Position numbers and translations under genes: made by a program. DNA of 64,000 nucleotides from Gillisella vitis (GTDB taxonomy: Bacteria > Pseudomonadota > Alphaproteobacteria > Rhizobiales > Rhizobiaceae), in NCBI RefSeq assembly GCF_021559775.1, contig NZ_CP056048.1, forward strand, positions 124,001 to 188,000, given 5' to 3'. Positions within the stretch are counted from its first letter, which is position 1. Every line of letters starts with the position of its first letter. Positions 1-8,300 of this stretch are shown here, one piece after another. The notes beneath the pieces are model-generated. The model saw nothing but the letters and a program-made list of their open reading frames with translations. It was not told the DNA's origin and searched no databases.

Positions 1-739
1 CGGTGATCGCATCGAAATCATCTGTGGAGATGTAGCGCCCATCGCGCAGCACCGTGACGCGATCAACGATCTCTGCCATTTCGTCGAGCCGGTGCGAGAT
101 ATAGATGATACCGGTTCCCTCGCGTTTCAGGTCACGGATGACGCGAAACAGAAGCTGTGCTTCCTGTTGTGTTAGCGAGGAGGTCGGTTCATCCATGATG
201 AGAACGGAGGCGTTGAGCGAAAGGGCCTTGGCAATCTCGACCATCTGCCGCTGCGCGACGGAGAGCGTGCGCACCTGCGCGTCGGGGTTGATGTCGACCC
301 CCAGACGGTCAAGGCATCGCTTGGCGTCCTGGCGCAGCTTGCGCCTGTTGACCATGAAGTCCCCACCGATAAAACTTAGCCGTGGTTCCCGCGCAAGATA
401 GATGTTTTCGGCAACGGAGAGATGCGGAACAAGGTTGAGTTCCTGATGGATGATGGCAATTCCGGCTGCTTCCGACTGCAATGTGGAGGTGAAATGAACC
501 GTCTCGCCCTTGTAGATCATGTTGCCAGCGTCTCTCTGGTAGACGCCGCTGATGATCTTCATCAGCGTGGATTTTCCGGCTCCATTCTCTCCGCAAACCG
601 CATGGACTTCACCGGCCCTGACATCAAGGCTGACGTCCTGCAGGGCCTTCACACCAGGGAATTCCTTGGTGACGCCCTCCAGTTTTAAAAGCAGCGGCGC
701 GGGTTTGCACTCGCCAGCGGCAAGCGACACTCCTCCCAT
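1..739 (-). CDS. Ribose-type sugar ABC transporter ATP-binding protein (partial, N-terminal part)
   Basis: This is the first part of an RbsA/MglA-type ATPase that energises import of a monosaccharide-like solute from the cytoplasmic face of the membrane. Reading the minus strand from an ATG at 739, preceded by GGAGGA, gives a protein starting MGGVSLAAGE. It has a Walker A motif (GENGAGKST), a Q-loop (IIHQELNL), a signature region (LSVAQRQ), Walker B (LIMDEPTSSL) and an H-loop (ISHRLDE). The frame runs off the left edge after about 246 codons, so the second nucleotide-binding domain, permease and binding protein would lie outside. It is divergent from the FadR-type regulator at 906, which probably controls it through the palindrome at 805-825. 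The substrate cannot be told. Confidence 0.9.
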   Translation of the reverse strand, partial: MGGVSLAAGECKPAPLLLKLEGVTKEFPGVKALQDVSLDVRAGEVHAVCGENGAGKSTLMKIISGVYQRDAGNMIYKGETVHFTSTLQSEAAGIAIIHQELNLVPHLSVAENIYLAREPRLSFIGGDFMVNRRKLRQDAKRCLDRLGVDINPDAQVRTLSVAQRQMVEIAKALSLNASVLIMDEPTSSLTQQEAQLLFRVIRDLKREGTGIIYISHRLDEMAEIVDRVTVLRDGRYISTDDFDAIT

Positions 740-786
740 CGCGATGTCCTCCAATTCGAGAAAGCCTCCCAGACTTTCGGTAGACA

Positions 787-816
787 GACATAGGGCATGC
801 TGCGATAATTGGTCAA
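787..816 (-). promoter_or_regulatory. Candidate promoter of the ABC ATPase gene
   Basis: On the minus strand TTGACC (816-811) and TATGTC (792-787) are separated by 18 nt and lie about 50 nt upstream of the ATG at 739. The -35 box falls inside the palindrome at 805-825, so a bound repressor would block it. This is a prediction by eye. Confidence 0.4.
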
Positions 817-825
817 GCCAATTAT
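805..825. promoter_or_regulatory. Palindromic operator, probable FadR/GntR-family binding site
   Basis: A perfect 8-bp inverted repeat, ATAATTGG and CCAATTAT, surrounds TCAAG. The core TTGGTCAAGCCAA resembles the TNGTNNNACNA type of site bound by FadR-subfamily GntR regulators. It lies between the divergent ABC ATPase gene and the FadR-type gene at 906, so autoregulation plus control of the transporter is the simplest reading. Confidence 0.6.
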
Positions 826-905
826 TCTTTCTCGCTTGCATGCACTGCAATATCTCGGATAAATATCGTTTTATTGATGGAATTCTTTAAATTGGACTGA
901 CCAAA

Positions 906-1577
906 ATGACATTGCCCAAACGTCTTTACCAACAGATTGCCGACCAGGTTCGGCATCTGATCCAAAGTGGCCCTTATCCGGCAGGGGCGCGGCTGCCACC
1001 TGAACGTGAGCTGGCGCAAACCCTGGGGGTCTCACGACCGTCCTTGCGCGAGGCGTTGATTGCGCTGGAAATCGACGGAACAATCGAGATTCGCATGGGA
1101 TCGGGCATTTATGTCCTGTCTGCCAGCAAGTCCGCCGCCTCTGGGCGATCACTGGGGGAGAGTCCGACAGAGTTGATGCAGGCGCGTGCCGTCATTGAAA
1201 GTGCTGTTATCGTCAAGGCCGCTGCCGCAATGACCGATGCGGTTTTTGCGGCGCTTGTCCGGATTGTCGAGTCAATGCGTCAGGAGATTGCCGGCGGTCG
1301 CAAGCCGATTGATCAGGACCGCCAGTTTCATCTGACCATCGCGGAACAGTCGGGCAATTCGGTGCTGGCGGAGATCGTCGCCAATCTCTTTGACGAACGC
1401 CATAGTCCTATCTCGGACCATATACGCGGCCGCTTTGAGACGCCCGAAACCTGGTCACTGGCGCTGATCGAGCATGAGGCAATTCTGACTGCGCTGGAAG
1501 CACGCGACCCGCTCGCAGCACAGGCTGCAATGTATGCCCATCTGACGGCATCGCGAAGGCGATGGTTGGAGAATTGA
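906..1577 (+). CDS. FadR-subfamily GntR transcriptional regulator
   Basis: This is a 223-aa DNA-binding regulator. Residues about 5-70 form the winged helix-turn-helix of GntR proteins (visible pieces: YQQIADQVRHLI, LPPERELAQTLGVSRPSLREAL, GSGIYV). The remainder is an all-helical FCD ligand-binding domain with the usual spaced histidines (DRQFHLTIA, EHEAIL, MYAHLTASRRRW) that bind a metal and often a sugar acid or other carboxylate. It is divergent from the ribose-type ATPase gene and probably senses that transporter's substrate or a catabolite of it. The Shine-Dalgarno sequence before this ATG is weak, but the start fits the family. Confidence 0.9.
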   Translation: MTLPKRLYQQIADQVRHLIQSGPYPAGARLPPERELAQTLGVSRPSLREALIALEIDGTIEIRMGSGIYVLSASKSAASGRSLGESPTELMQARAVIESAVIVKAAAAMTDAVFAALVRIVESMRQEIAGGRKPIDQDRQFHLTIAEQSGNSVLAEIVANLFDERHSPISDHIRGRFETPETWSLALIEHEAILTALEARDPLAAQAAMYAHLTASRRRWLEN

Positions 1578-1704
1578 CTGGCTGTATGATCTCTCGGTCA
1601 GCATGTTCTGCTTCAAGATATTGAAAAATAAACAAATAACCATGAATCTGGACGATTTTGCTTTGCTCAAGCGTTGCCTGAGTTCACCAGTTTTCATCGG
1701 CAGA

Positions 1705-1752
1705 GTCAATTTAGTTGACATCGTTTCATTTTAGATGACAGTATAGCGTCAT
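1705..1752 (+). promoter_or_regulatory. Promoter/operator region of the fucoside-type operon
   Basis: The near-identical direct repeats TTTAGTTGACA (1710-1720) and TTTAGATGACA (1730-1740) are exactly 20 bp apart, two helical turns. They overlap two inverted repeats: GTCAA/TTGAC (1705-1719) and ATGAC/GTCAT (1735-1752). TTGACA at 1715-1720 could be a -35 box, with a poor -10 near 1739-1746. The ribosome-binding site GGGAGGAGGAG follows and the first gene starts at 1772. This may be where the LacI-type protein encoded at the operon's end binds, although the repeat does not look like a classic CG-centred LacI operator. Confidence 0.45.
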
Positions 1753-1771
1753 AACGGGAGGAGGAGCCCCT

Positions 1772-3073
1772 ATGATGACTACCAGTTTCACGGCTATCGC
1801 CGGGGATGCGTCACGCTGCGCGCGTCTGACTTTGGCAGCGTTTACCCTCGCATTGGCCTCAAGCGGCTCGGCCTTGGCCCAGCCCAAAGGCGATCTGGTC
1901 ATCCTGCAATGGATGGCAGGGTCTGACCTTGAGGTGATCCAAAATCTGGAAAAAGCCTTCATGGCCAAATATCCGGATGTGAAAATCAAGGAAGTACCGG
2001 TGACATGGTCCGGCGATCCGCGTGGCGGGCTTCGCACCTCGTTGATGGGCGGCGAAAAGGCCGATCTGATGATCAATACGTGGCCTGCTTTCCGCACAGA
2101 ACTCGTCACCGCCGGTCTTTTGCGCCCGCTGGATGATGCCTATTCCGCCCTGAAATGGGGAGAACGGCTCGACAACAGCTGGAAGGATCTTGGGTCCGTC
2201 TCCGGGCAACTGTACGGCGTTACCTTCACTTACGGCGACCGCAGCGGTCTTTGGTATGATACCGGAACCTTCAAAAAGGCAGGTATTACCACGCCGCCCA
2301 AGGATTGGGCGCAGTTTCTGGACACTATCGCCAAGCTGAAAAGCGCCGGTGTGGTGCCAATGGCCGTCCCTGCCAAGACCTGGGCGCATGCCGAAGTGTT
2401 TGAAACGCTGATCTTACGCGAGGGCGGTGCGGATCTTTCACGCAAACTCGTGGCCCATGAAATTCCGTGGACAGATGACCGCGTCAAGGCAGCCCTTCGC
2501 AAATGGCGCGAGCTTTTGAAGGCCGGTTGCTGCGGCGATGCCTCCACAATGCTTGGCACGGAGTGGGACAATGCCTCGGACCGGGTTTTGAAAGAGCGCA
2601 AAGCAGGCTTTTTCCAGATGGGAATGTGGATCAACAACCGCGCCGAGACCGTCTACAAGCTTGCCCCGGATCAGTTCGGCCTGTTCCAGTTTCCAGCCAC
2701 AGGGCAGGGGCATGACACCGCCGCCAGTGTCGATGCCAAGGAGTTTGTCGCATTGGCATCCGGCGGCAATAGCGAGGCTGCTGACGCCTTCATGGACTTC
2801 ACCATAAGCCGTGAAGGTGCCAACATCATTGCCAAGGGCGGGTTAGCATCCTCCTCCAAGGCGGTTGATGTTGGGCTTTATAGCCCTGCCATTCAGGCGT
2901 CCAATACCTTTGTGACCGGGGCGGATACGGCTTTCGTGCTGGGGGATGGCCTGCCCGGCGATCTGGCTGATGAGTATCGCATTCAGCTCCAGAAATTTCT
3001 GGGCGATCCCAGCGATGCCAACATTGACAGGGTGACGGCAGCGATCGAGGCCAAGGCAAAAGGATCGTATTGA
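1772..3073 (+). CDS. Carbohydrate ABC transporter substrate-binding protein (family 1)
   Basis: This 433-aa periplasmic receptor belongs to a CUT1-type sugar importer. An N-terminal export signal (hydrophobic stretch LTLAAFTLALASS, likely cleavage after SALA) is followed by a family-1 extracellular solute-binding fold, with recognisable FMAKYPDVKI, the GEKADLMI segment and a late GANIIAKGG region. A strong GGGAGGAGGAG precedes the ATG. It is the first gene of an operon that continues with two permeases, the ATPase, two glycosidases and a LacI-type regulator. The ligand is therefore probably an oligosaccharide released from a fucose-containing glycan. That ligand is inferred from context only. 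Confidence 0.92.
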   Translation: MMTTSFTAIAGDASRCARLTLAAFTLALASSGSALAQPKGDLVILQWMAGSDLEVIQNLEKAFMAKYPDVKIKEVPVTWSGDPRGGLRTSLMGGEKADLMINTWPAFRTELVTAGLLRPLDDAYSALKWGERLDNSWKDLGSVSGQLYGVTFTYGDRSGLWYDTGTFKKAGITTPPKDWAQFLDTIAKLKSAGVVPMAVPAKTWAHAEVFETLILREGGADLSRKLVAHEIPWTDDRVKAALRKWRELLKAGCCGDASTMLGTEWDNASDRVLKERKAGFFQMGMWINNRAETVYKLAPDQFGLFQFPATGQGHDTAASVDAKEFVALASGGNSEAADAFMDFTISREGANIIAKGGLASSSKAVDVGLYSPAIQASNTFVTGADTAFVLGDGLPGDLADEYRIQLQKFLGDPSDANIDRVTAAIEAKAKGSY

Positions 3074-3996
3074 TGCGGGCCATCACCGATCTGCCACGGA
3101 CGGGAGGGAGCGCCACCCGGCGCTTCTTCCAGACGGATGGGGGAGCGGCTCTCATCCTGCTTGCACCTATGGTGCTGTTGTTTCTGTGCGCGGTCGTCTA
3201 TCCGTTGATCGATACGATCCGTCTGTCGTTTTTCGATATTCGCGGTCTTGCCCCAGCAAAATGGGTGGGGCTTTCCAACTACGCAAACCTGTTGGCGGAT
3301 GCCAGTTTTCGGGTGGCTGTGATCACCACCATCGTCTGGACGGTCGGCACAACGGCGCTATCCGTGGGCATCGGCTGGGGTCTGGCGGTGCTGTGTTCGC
3401 TGGCCCCGCGCACCACTCTGCCGTTTCGCGTGATGATTTTCTGTGCCTATGGCATTGCCGAGGCCGTCAGCGGCTTCATCTGGCTTGGCATCTACCGGCC
3501 GGGAGACAGCGGTTTGCTGAATGCCGTGTTGAACACGCTCGGTCTGGAAAACCTGACCCGCGCGTGGCTGGGCGATACGTCCACAGCCCTTGCATGTCTG
3601 GTGATTGCCTATGCCTGGACCCAAGTGGGCTTGCCGCTGATGACCTGCTTTGCGTCGATCCAGACCATCCCCAAAAGCATCAAGGAAGCGGCCTATATTG
3701 ATGGGGCCAAGCCGCTCTCCATCATGCGCCATATCATTTTGCCCCTGTCGCTGCCCGGGTTGAAAGTGGCGGTTTTCATCAATCTTCTCGGCAGCTTGCG
3801 GGCCTTTGACATGATCTTCGTCATGACGGGCGGCGGCCCGGTGCGCTCCACCGAGACAGTTGGCTATTTCATGTTTCGGGAATCGATGATGCAGTTCAAG
3901 CTTGGCTATGGCGCGGCGGCCACCGTCGTGTTGCTGGCTGTCGTGCTGTTCGTCTCCATCCCATTGCTGCGTCAGCGCACCAAGGAGGCGACATGA
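3073..3996 (+). CDS. Carbohydrate ABC transporter permease (MalF/UgpA-like)
   Basis: This 307-aa inner-membrane protein has six predicted hydrophobic segments. It carries the EAA-loop motif of binding-protein-dependent permeases (EAAYIDGAKPLSIMRHIILP), which docks on the ATPase. The ATG overlaps the stop of the binding-protein gene by one base (TGATG), so translation is coupled. A TTG three bases upstream is a less likely start. It pairs with the next gene to make the heterodimeric channel. Confidence 0.92.
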   Translation: MRAITDLPRTGGSATRRFFQTDGGAALILLAPMVLLFLCAVVYPLIDTIRLSFFDIRGLAPAKWVGLSNYANLLADASFRVAVITTIVWTVGTTALSVGIGWGLAVLCSLAPRTTLPFRVMIFCAYGIAEAVSGFIWLGIYRPGDSGLLNAVLNTLGLENLTRAWLGDTSTALACLVIAYAWTQVGLPLMTCFASIQTIPKSIKEAAYIDGAKPLSIMRHIILPLSLPGLKVAVFINLLGSLRAFDMIFVMTGGGPVRSTETVGYFMFRESMMQFKLGYGAAATVVLLAVVLFVSIPLLRQRTKEAT

Positions 3997-4817
3997 ACGC
4001 CCGTGCTCCTCTCTGGATTCCGGTTCTCGTCGGCCTTCTAGCCATCCTCTGGATTGTGCCTGTTGTCGGTCTGGTTTTGACCTCCATCCGGCCTGCTGGC
4101 GATATTGCCGTTGGTGGCTGGTGGTCACTGCACACCATGCGCTTTACGCTGGAGGCCTGGCAGACTGTCTGGACAAAATATCCGCTGGCCCCCGCCTTTT
4201 TGTCGTCCCTGAAGCTGACCGGACTTGCGACGTTGTTGACGGTTCTTCTGGCACCGGCTGCGGCCTATGCCTTTCAGTTTCTCAAGTTTCCCGGACGGCG
4301 CATCCTGTTGCTTGTTATCGTCAATTCTTTCGTGTTGCCGCAGCAGGTGGTGATCATTCCGCTGTTCACGCTCTGGCGTGACCTGCACATGATCGACAAT
4401 GTCTGGGCCGTGCTCATTCCCTTTGTCGGGCTATCTTTCGCCTGGTCGATCTTTCTGGTGCAGAGTTTTCTGGCGGAATTTCCACGTGAATTGATCGAGG
4501 CCTCAAAAATTGATGGCTGTACGCCAATCCGAACATTTCTTCATGTCGTTCTGCCCAACTCCCTCACACCCATGGCAACTGTGGGCATCCTGCAATTCCT
4601 GTGGTGCTGGAATTCCATGCTGCTGCCCATGCTGTATCTGCGCTCCGATGTGCCGCTGACGGTGCTGTTGGCCCGCATTGCAGGCTCATTTGAGCCCAAC
4701 CTGGATCAACAATCAGTGGCGGCCATCGTCACCATGGCGGTGCCTCTGGTGGTCTTCATCGTGTTTCAGCGCTTCTTTGCGGCAGACGCACGCAATCGCT
4801 CGGGAGGCAAGGAATGA
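3993..4817 (+). CDS. Carbohydrate ABC transporter permease (MalG/UgpE-like)
   Basis: This 274-aa second permease of the importer has multiple membrane segments and an EAA loop (EASKIDGCTPIRTFLHVVLP). The start codon overlaps the stop of the previous permease (ATGA), typical of coupled subunits. The short spacing and shared direction place it in the same operon as the binding protein and glycosidases. No internal damage is visible. Confidence 0.92.
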   Translation: MNARAPLWIPVLVGLLAILWIVPVVGLVLTSIRPAGDIAVGGWWSLHTMRFTLEAWQTVWTKYPLAPAFLSSLKLTGLATLLTVLLAPAAAYAFQFLKFPGRRILLLVIVNSFVLPQQVVIIPLFTLWRDLHMIDNVWAVLIPFVGLSFAWSIFLVQSFLAEFPRELIEASKIDGCTPIRTFLHVVLPNSLTPMATVGILQFLWCWNSMLLPMLYLRSDVPLTVLLARIAGSFEPNLDQQSVAAIVTMAVPLVVFIVFQRFFAADARNRSGGKE

Positions 4818-4877
4818 TCACGTCAGCCGCATTGTGCATGACCCGGCCAAAAACCGGACGTCGGGAGGAAAAATCAT

Positions 4878-5960
4878 ATGGCAACCGTTGAACTCAAAGG
4901 TGTGGCTAAGCGCTACGGTGCCTTGAAGGTCATTGATGACATTGATCTTGACCTTGAAGATGGCTCCCTGACCGTTTTTGTCGGGCCATCCGGCTGTGGT
5001 AAATCCACCCTGCTGCGGATGATCGCCGGGCTTGAGCCGATCACTAGCGGCGACATTCTCATCGATGGTCAACGCATTAACGATGCCACGCCCACCGAGC
5101 GCGGTGTGGCCATGGTGTTTCAGAATTACGCCCTCTATCCGCATATGACCGTGCGCAACAATATCGGTTTTCCACTGCGCATGGCGGGCATGAAAAGCGC
5201 CGACATCGGACGGCGGGTGGAACAGGCGGCAAACCGTTTGCACATCACGCCGCTTCTGGAGCGCAAGCCTGCCGCCTTGTCTGGTGGCCAGCGCCAGCGG
5301 GTGGCCATCGGGCGGGCCATCGTGCGCGATCCCAACGTGTTCCTGTTCGATGAGCCGCTGTCTAACCTTGATGCGGAACTGCGGGTGAAAATGCGGCTGG
5401 AGATTGCCGAATTGCATCGGTCACTGGCGTCAACCATGATTTACGTCACCCACGATCAGGTGGAGGCCATGACCTTGGCCGACCGGATCGTGGTGTTGCG
5501 GGCGGGCAATGTCGAGCAGATTGGCACGCCGATCAGCCTTTATGACGACCCCGACAACATGTTCGTGGCCGGTTTCATCGGCTCACCGCGCATGAATTTT
5601 TTGAATGGTCATGTGGTGGCGCGCAGTACTGCGGCCATCCGCGTCAAGCTCAGCGAGTTCAAGGACGTGGAATTCGAGCTTGCGCTGGGTGCGGATATTG
5701 CCCCCGGTGCAAAGATTTCCATCGGCATGCGGCCAGAGAATTTTTCCTCTGACGGATCAGCCCAGTTCGACCTGCGGGTGGACATGGTGGAGAGCCTTGG
5801 CGGCGTTTCCTATGGCTACAGCAATATGCGCGGCGAAGACGCCCTGACGGTTGATCTGAAGGGCGATCGGTCTGTGCGGGCCGGCGATACCATCCACACC
5901 GGCTTTCATCCGTCCAAGGCCCTGCTGTTTGATCCGGCCAGCGGTGCGCGCCTTCGGTGA
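4878..5960 (+). CDS. Carbohydrate ABC transporter ATP-binding protein (MalK/UgpC family)
   Basis: This 360-aa cytoplasmic ATPase powers the sugar importer. It has Walker [10 protein letters not shown] (residues 36-44), Q-loop FQNYALYP, signature LSGGQ (134-138), Walker B FLFDEP (155-160) and H-loop VTHDQ. An OB-fold C-terminal regulatory domain from about residue 235 (GMRPENF near 280) is characteristic of the MalK/UgpC class. The ATG follows GGGAGGAAAAATCAT. A 60-nt gap from the permease gene holds no other feature. Confidence 0.94.
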   Translation: MATVELKGVAKRYGALKVIDDIDLDLEDGSLTVFVGPSGCGKSTLLRMIAGLEPITSGDILIDGQRINDATPTERGVAMVFQNYALYPHMTVRNNIGFPLRMAGMKSADIGRRVEQAANRLHITPLLERKPAALSGGQRQRVAIGRAIVRDPNVFLFDEPLSNLDAELRVKMRLEIAELHRSLASTMIYVTHDQVEAMTLADRIVVLRAGNVEQIGTPISLYDDPDNMFVAGFIGSPRMNFLNGHVVARSTAAIRVKLSEFKDVEFELALGADIAPGAKISIGMRPENFSSDGSAQFDLRVDMVESLGGVSYGYSNMRGEDALTVDLKGDRSVRAGDTIHTGFHPSKALLFDPASGARLR

Positions 5961-5999
5961 CATGTCATTCAGCTGATATTTTCAAAAGGATTTCTATTC

Positions 6000-8225
6000 A
6001 TGAGCGATAATGAACTCTGGTACGACCATGCTGCATCTGTCTGGACCGAGGCCCTTCCCGTTGGCAATGGTCGGCTGGGGGCCATGGTGTTCGGAGATGC
6101 CTGGAATGAACGCCTTCAGATCAATGAGAGCACATTCTGGAGCGGGGGCCCTTACCAACCCATCAATCCCGATGCCCGCGCTGCCTTGCCTGAGGTGCGC
6201 AATCTGATCCTTGCCGGACGCTATCAGGAGGCCGACCGTAAGGCCTATGAAGGGGCCATGGCCAAGCCGGATCGGCAGACCTCCTATCAGCCGATTGGCG
6301 ATGTCTGGCTCGACCTGCACCATGATATGACCGTCACCAATTATCGCCGCTCGCTTGATCTGGAAACGGCTGTTGCCGTGACACAGTATGATTGCCACGG
6401 CGTGCATTTTCGCCGCGATGTCTTTGTCTCTGCCATTCAGGACGTGATCGTTTGCCGGATTGCCGTGGATCAGCCGGGTGCCTTGTCGATGACGGTGATG
6501 CTGAGCAGCCCGCAAAACGGCGATCCGATTGATATCGCCGATGCCACCCTTGGCTATGACGGGCGTAATCGTCGGCAAAATGGTATTGATAGCGCGTTGC
6601 GCTTCGCTTTCCGGGTGCGGGTGCTGGCCGAGGGTGGTTTTGTCGATATTGGCGAGGAAACCATCCGGGTGCGTGAAGCGTCCCGCGTCGTGTTGCTGAT
6701 CGATGCAGGGACCAGCTTTCAAAACTACAGGAATGTCGATGGCGATCCACAGGTGCAGATCAAGGCGCGCCTGGATGCGGCGGCTATGCTGTCCTATGAG
6801 GCGCTGCTGGAAGCCCATGTCACAGAGCACCGCCGTCTATTTAACCGGATGCAAATTGCCCTCGGTGACAAGCCTGTGCCAACGATTCCCACCGACAAGC
6901 GCATTGCCGCCTATGCCGAAGGTGATGATCCCTCATTGGCCGCGCTCTACCTGCAATATGGCCGCTACCTTGCCATTTCCTGTTCCAGACCCGGCACGCA
7001 GGCGGCCAATCTCCAGGGCATTTGGAATGAAGATATCCTTCCGGCCTGGGGCAGCAAATACACCGTCAACATCAATCTGGAGATGAATTACTGGTTGGCC
7101 GATGTTGCCAATCTCTCCGAGACCTTCCTGCCGCTGGTGGAGCTGGTGGAAGATGTGGCCGAAACTGGACGCGAGATGGCCAAGACCCATTACGGCGCAC
7201 GCGGCTGGGTTTTGCACCATAACACCGATATCTGGCGTGCCACCGGCCCCATTGATGGACCCCATTGGGGTCTCTGGCCGATGGGCGGTGCCTGGCTCTG
7301 CGCCCAGCTTTATGATCACTACCGCTTCAATCCCGATCGCGCTGTGCTGGAGCGCATCTATCCGTTGATCAAGGGGGCGGTGGAATTTGCGCTGGATACG
7401 CTGGTTGCCTTGCCTGATAGCAATTACCTCGGCACTTGCCCATCACTGTCGCCGGAAAACTCCCATCCTTTTGGTTCTTCACTCTGCGCCGCACCGGCCA
7501 TGGACAACCAGATTCTCCGTGATCTGTTTGAGGCCTTCGCGGATGCCAGCGCCACACTTGGCCACGACGGCGAGCTTCGCACAGAAGCGGTCGCCACCCG
7601 TGCTCGCCTGCCGGAAGACCGTATCGGCAAAGGCGGTCAATTACAGGAGTGGATGGAAGACTGGGATCTGGACGCCCCAGAACAGCAGCATCGCCATGTC
7701 TCTCATCTCTATGGGCTTTATCCGAGCCTGCAAATCGACCCATTGGAGACGCCTGAACTGGCCAAGGCCGCACAGGTTGTTCTGGAGCGGCGCGGCGATG
7801 ATGCAACGGGCTGGGGCATTGGCTGGCGGCTTAATCTTTGGGCCAGACTGGGCAATGGCAATCGGGCCGCAGAGGTTCTGGTCAAGCTTTTGACACCGGA
7901 GCGCACCTATCCAAACCTGATGGACGCCCATCCGCCTTTCCAGATCGACGGAAATTTTGGGGGAGCGGCTGGCATTGTCGAAATGCTGGTGCAATCGCGC
8001 CCCGGCGAGCTTCGTCTTCTGCCTGCTTTGCCGGAACAATGGTCAAGCGGCAGCCTGAAGGGGGTGCGCATCCGTGGCGGTCACACGGTTGATCTCAGCT
8101 GGCAAGCAGGAAAACTGTCTTCACTCCGCATCACGGCTGGCCACTCCGGGCCACTCACCATCCGCCAACCTGCTGGTGTCCTTGAGGTTCAACTTAGGGA
8201 AGGCGAGGTTTGGGAAGGTCGATAG
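6000..8225 (+). CDS. Glycoside hydrolase family 95-type alpha-L-fucosidase
   Basis: This 741-aa enzyme resembles GH95 inverting alpha-L-fucosidases, which remove 1,2-linked fucose from glycans such as xyloglucan side chains. Family landmarks are present: the N-terminal WTEALPVGNGRLGAMVFG, the NINLEMNYW segment with the paired asparagines (about residues 356-358), the SPENS glutamate (about 485) and QIDGNFG with the catalytic-type aspartate (about 649). No signal peptide is visible, so the enzyme probably acts in the cytoplasm on imported oligosaccharides. It lies 39 nt after the ATPase gene. Some GH95 members act on L-galactosides, so the exact sugar is uncertain. Confidence 0.88.
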   Translation: MSDNELWYDHAASVWTEALPVGNGRLGAMVFGDAWNERLQINESTFWSGGPYQPINPDARAALPEVRNLILAGRYQEADRKAYEGAMAKPDRQTSYQPIGDVWLDLHHDMTVTNYRRSLDLETAVAVTQYDCHGVHFRRDVFVSAIQDVIVCRIAVDQPGALSMTVMLSSPQNGDPIDIADATLGYDGRNRRQNGIDSALRFAFRVRVLAEGGFVDIGEETIRVREASRVVLLIDAGTSFQNYRNVDGDPQVQIKARLDAAAMLSYEALLEAHVTEHRRLFNRMQIALGDKPVPTIPTDKRIAAYAEGDDPSLAALYLQYGRYLAISCSRPGTQAANLQGIWNEDILPAWGSKYTVNINLEMNYWLADVANLSETFLPLVELVEDVAETGREMAKTHYGARGWVLHHNTDIWRATGPIDGPHWGLWPMGGAWLCAQLYDHYRFNPDRAVLERIYPLIKGAVEFALDTLVALPDSNYLGTCPSLSPENSHPFGSSLCAAPAMDNQILRDLFEAFADASATLGHDGELRTEAVATRARLPEDRIGKGGQLQEWMEDWDLDAPEQQHRHVSHLYGLYPSLQIDPLETPELAKAAQVVLERRGDDATGWGIGWRLNLWARLGNGNRAAEVLVKLLTPERTYPNLMDAHPPFQIDGNFGGAAGIVEMLVQSRPGELRLLPALPEQWSSGSLKGVRIRGGHTVDLSWQAGKLSSLRITAGHSGPLTIRQPAGVLEVQLREGEVWEGR

Positions 8226-8300
8226 CCGATATTTCAACATGCATTTTCTGGTGTTCTAACAGGATTTTCACGGTTTCCGTGCCGGAGAAAAGGAGCCATC

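Noticed and set aside
839..880. Possible fifth copy of the multi-hairpin element (CAATATCTCGG near 846)
   Set aside because: Only a short stretch is similar, and the facing arm and flanking stems are missing.
3358..4128. 256-aa minus-strand open frame across the permease genes
   Set aside because: Antisense shadow of two intact permeases, rich in Gln/Arg/His and without any domain.
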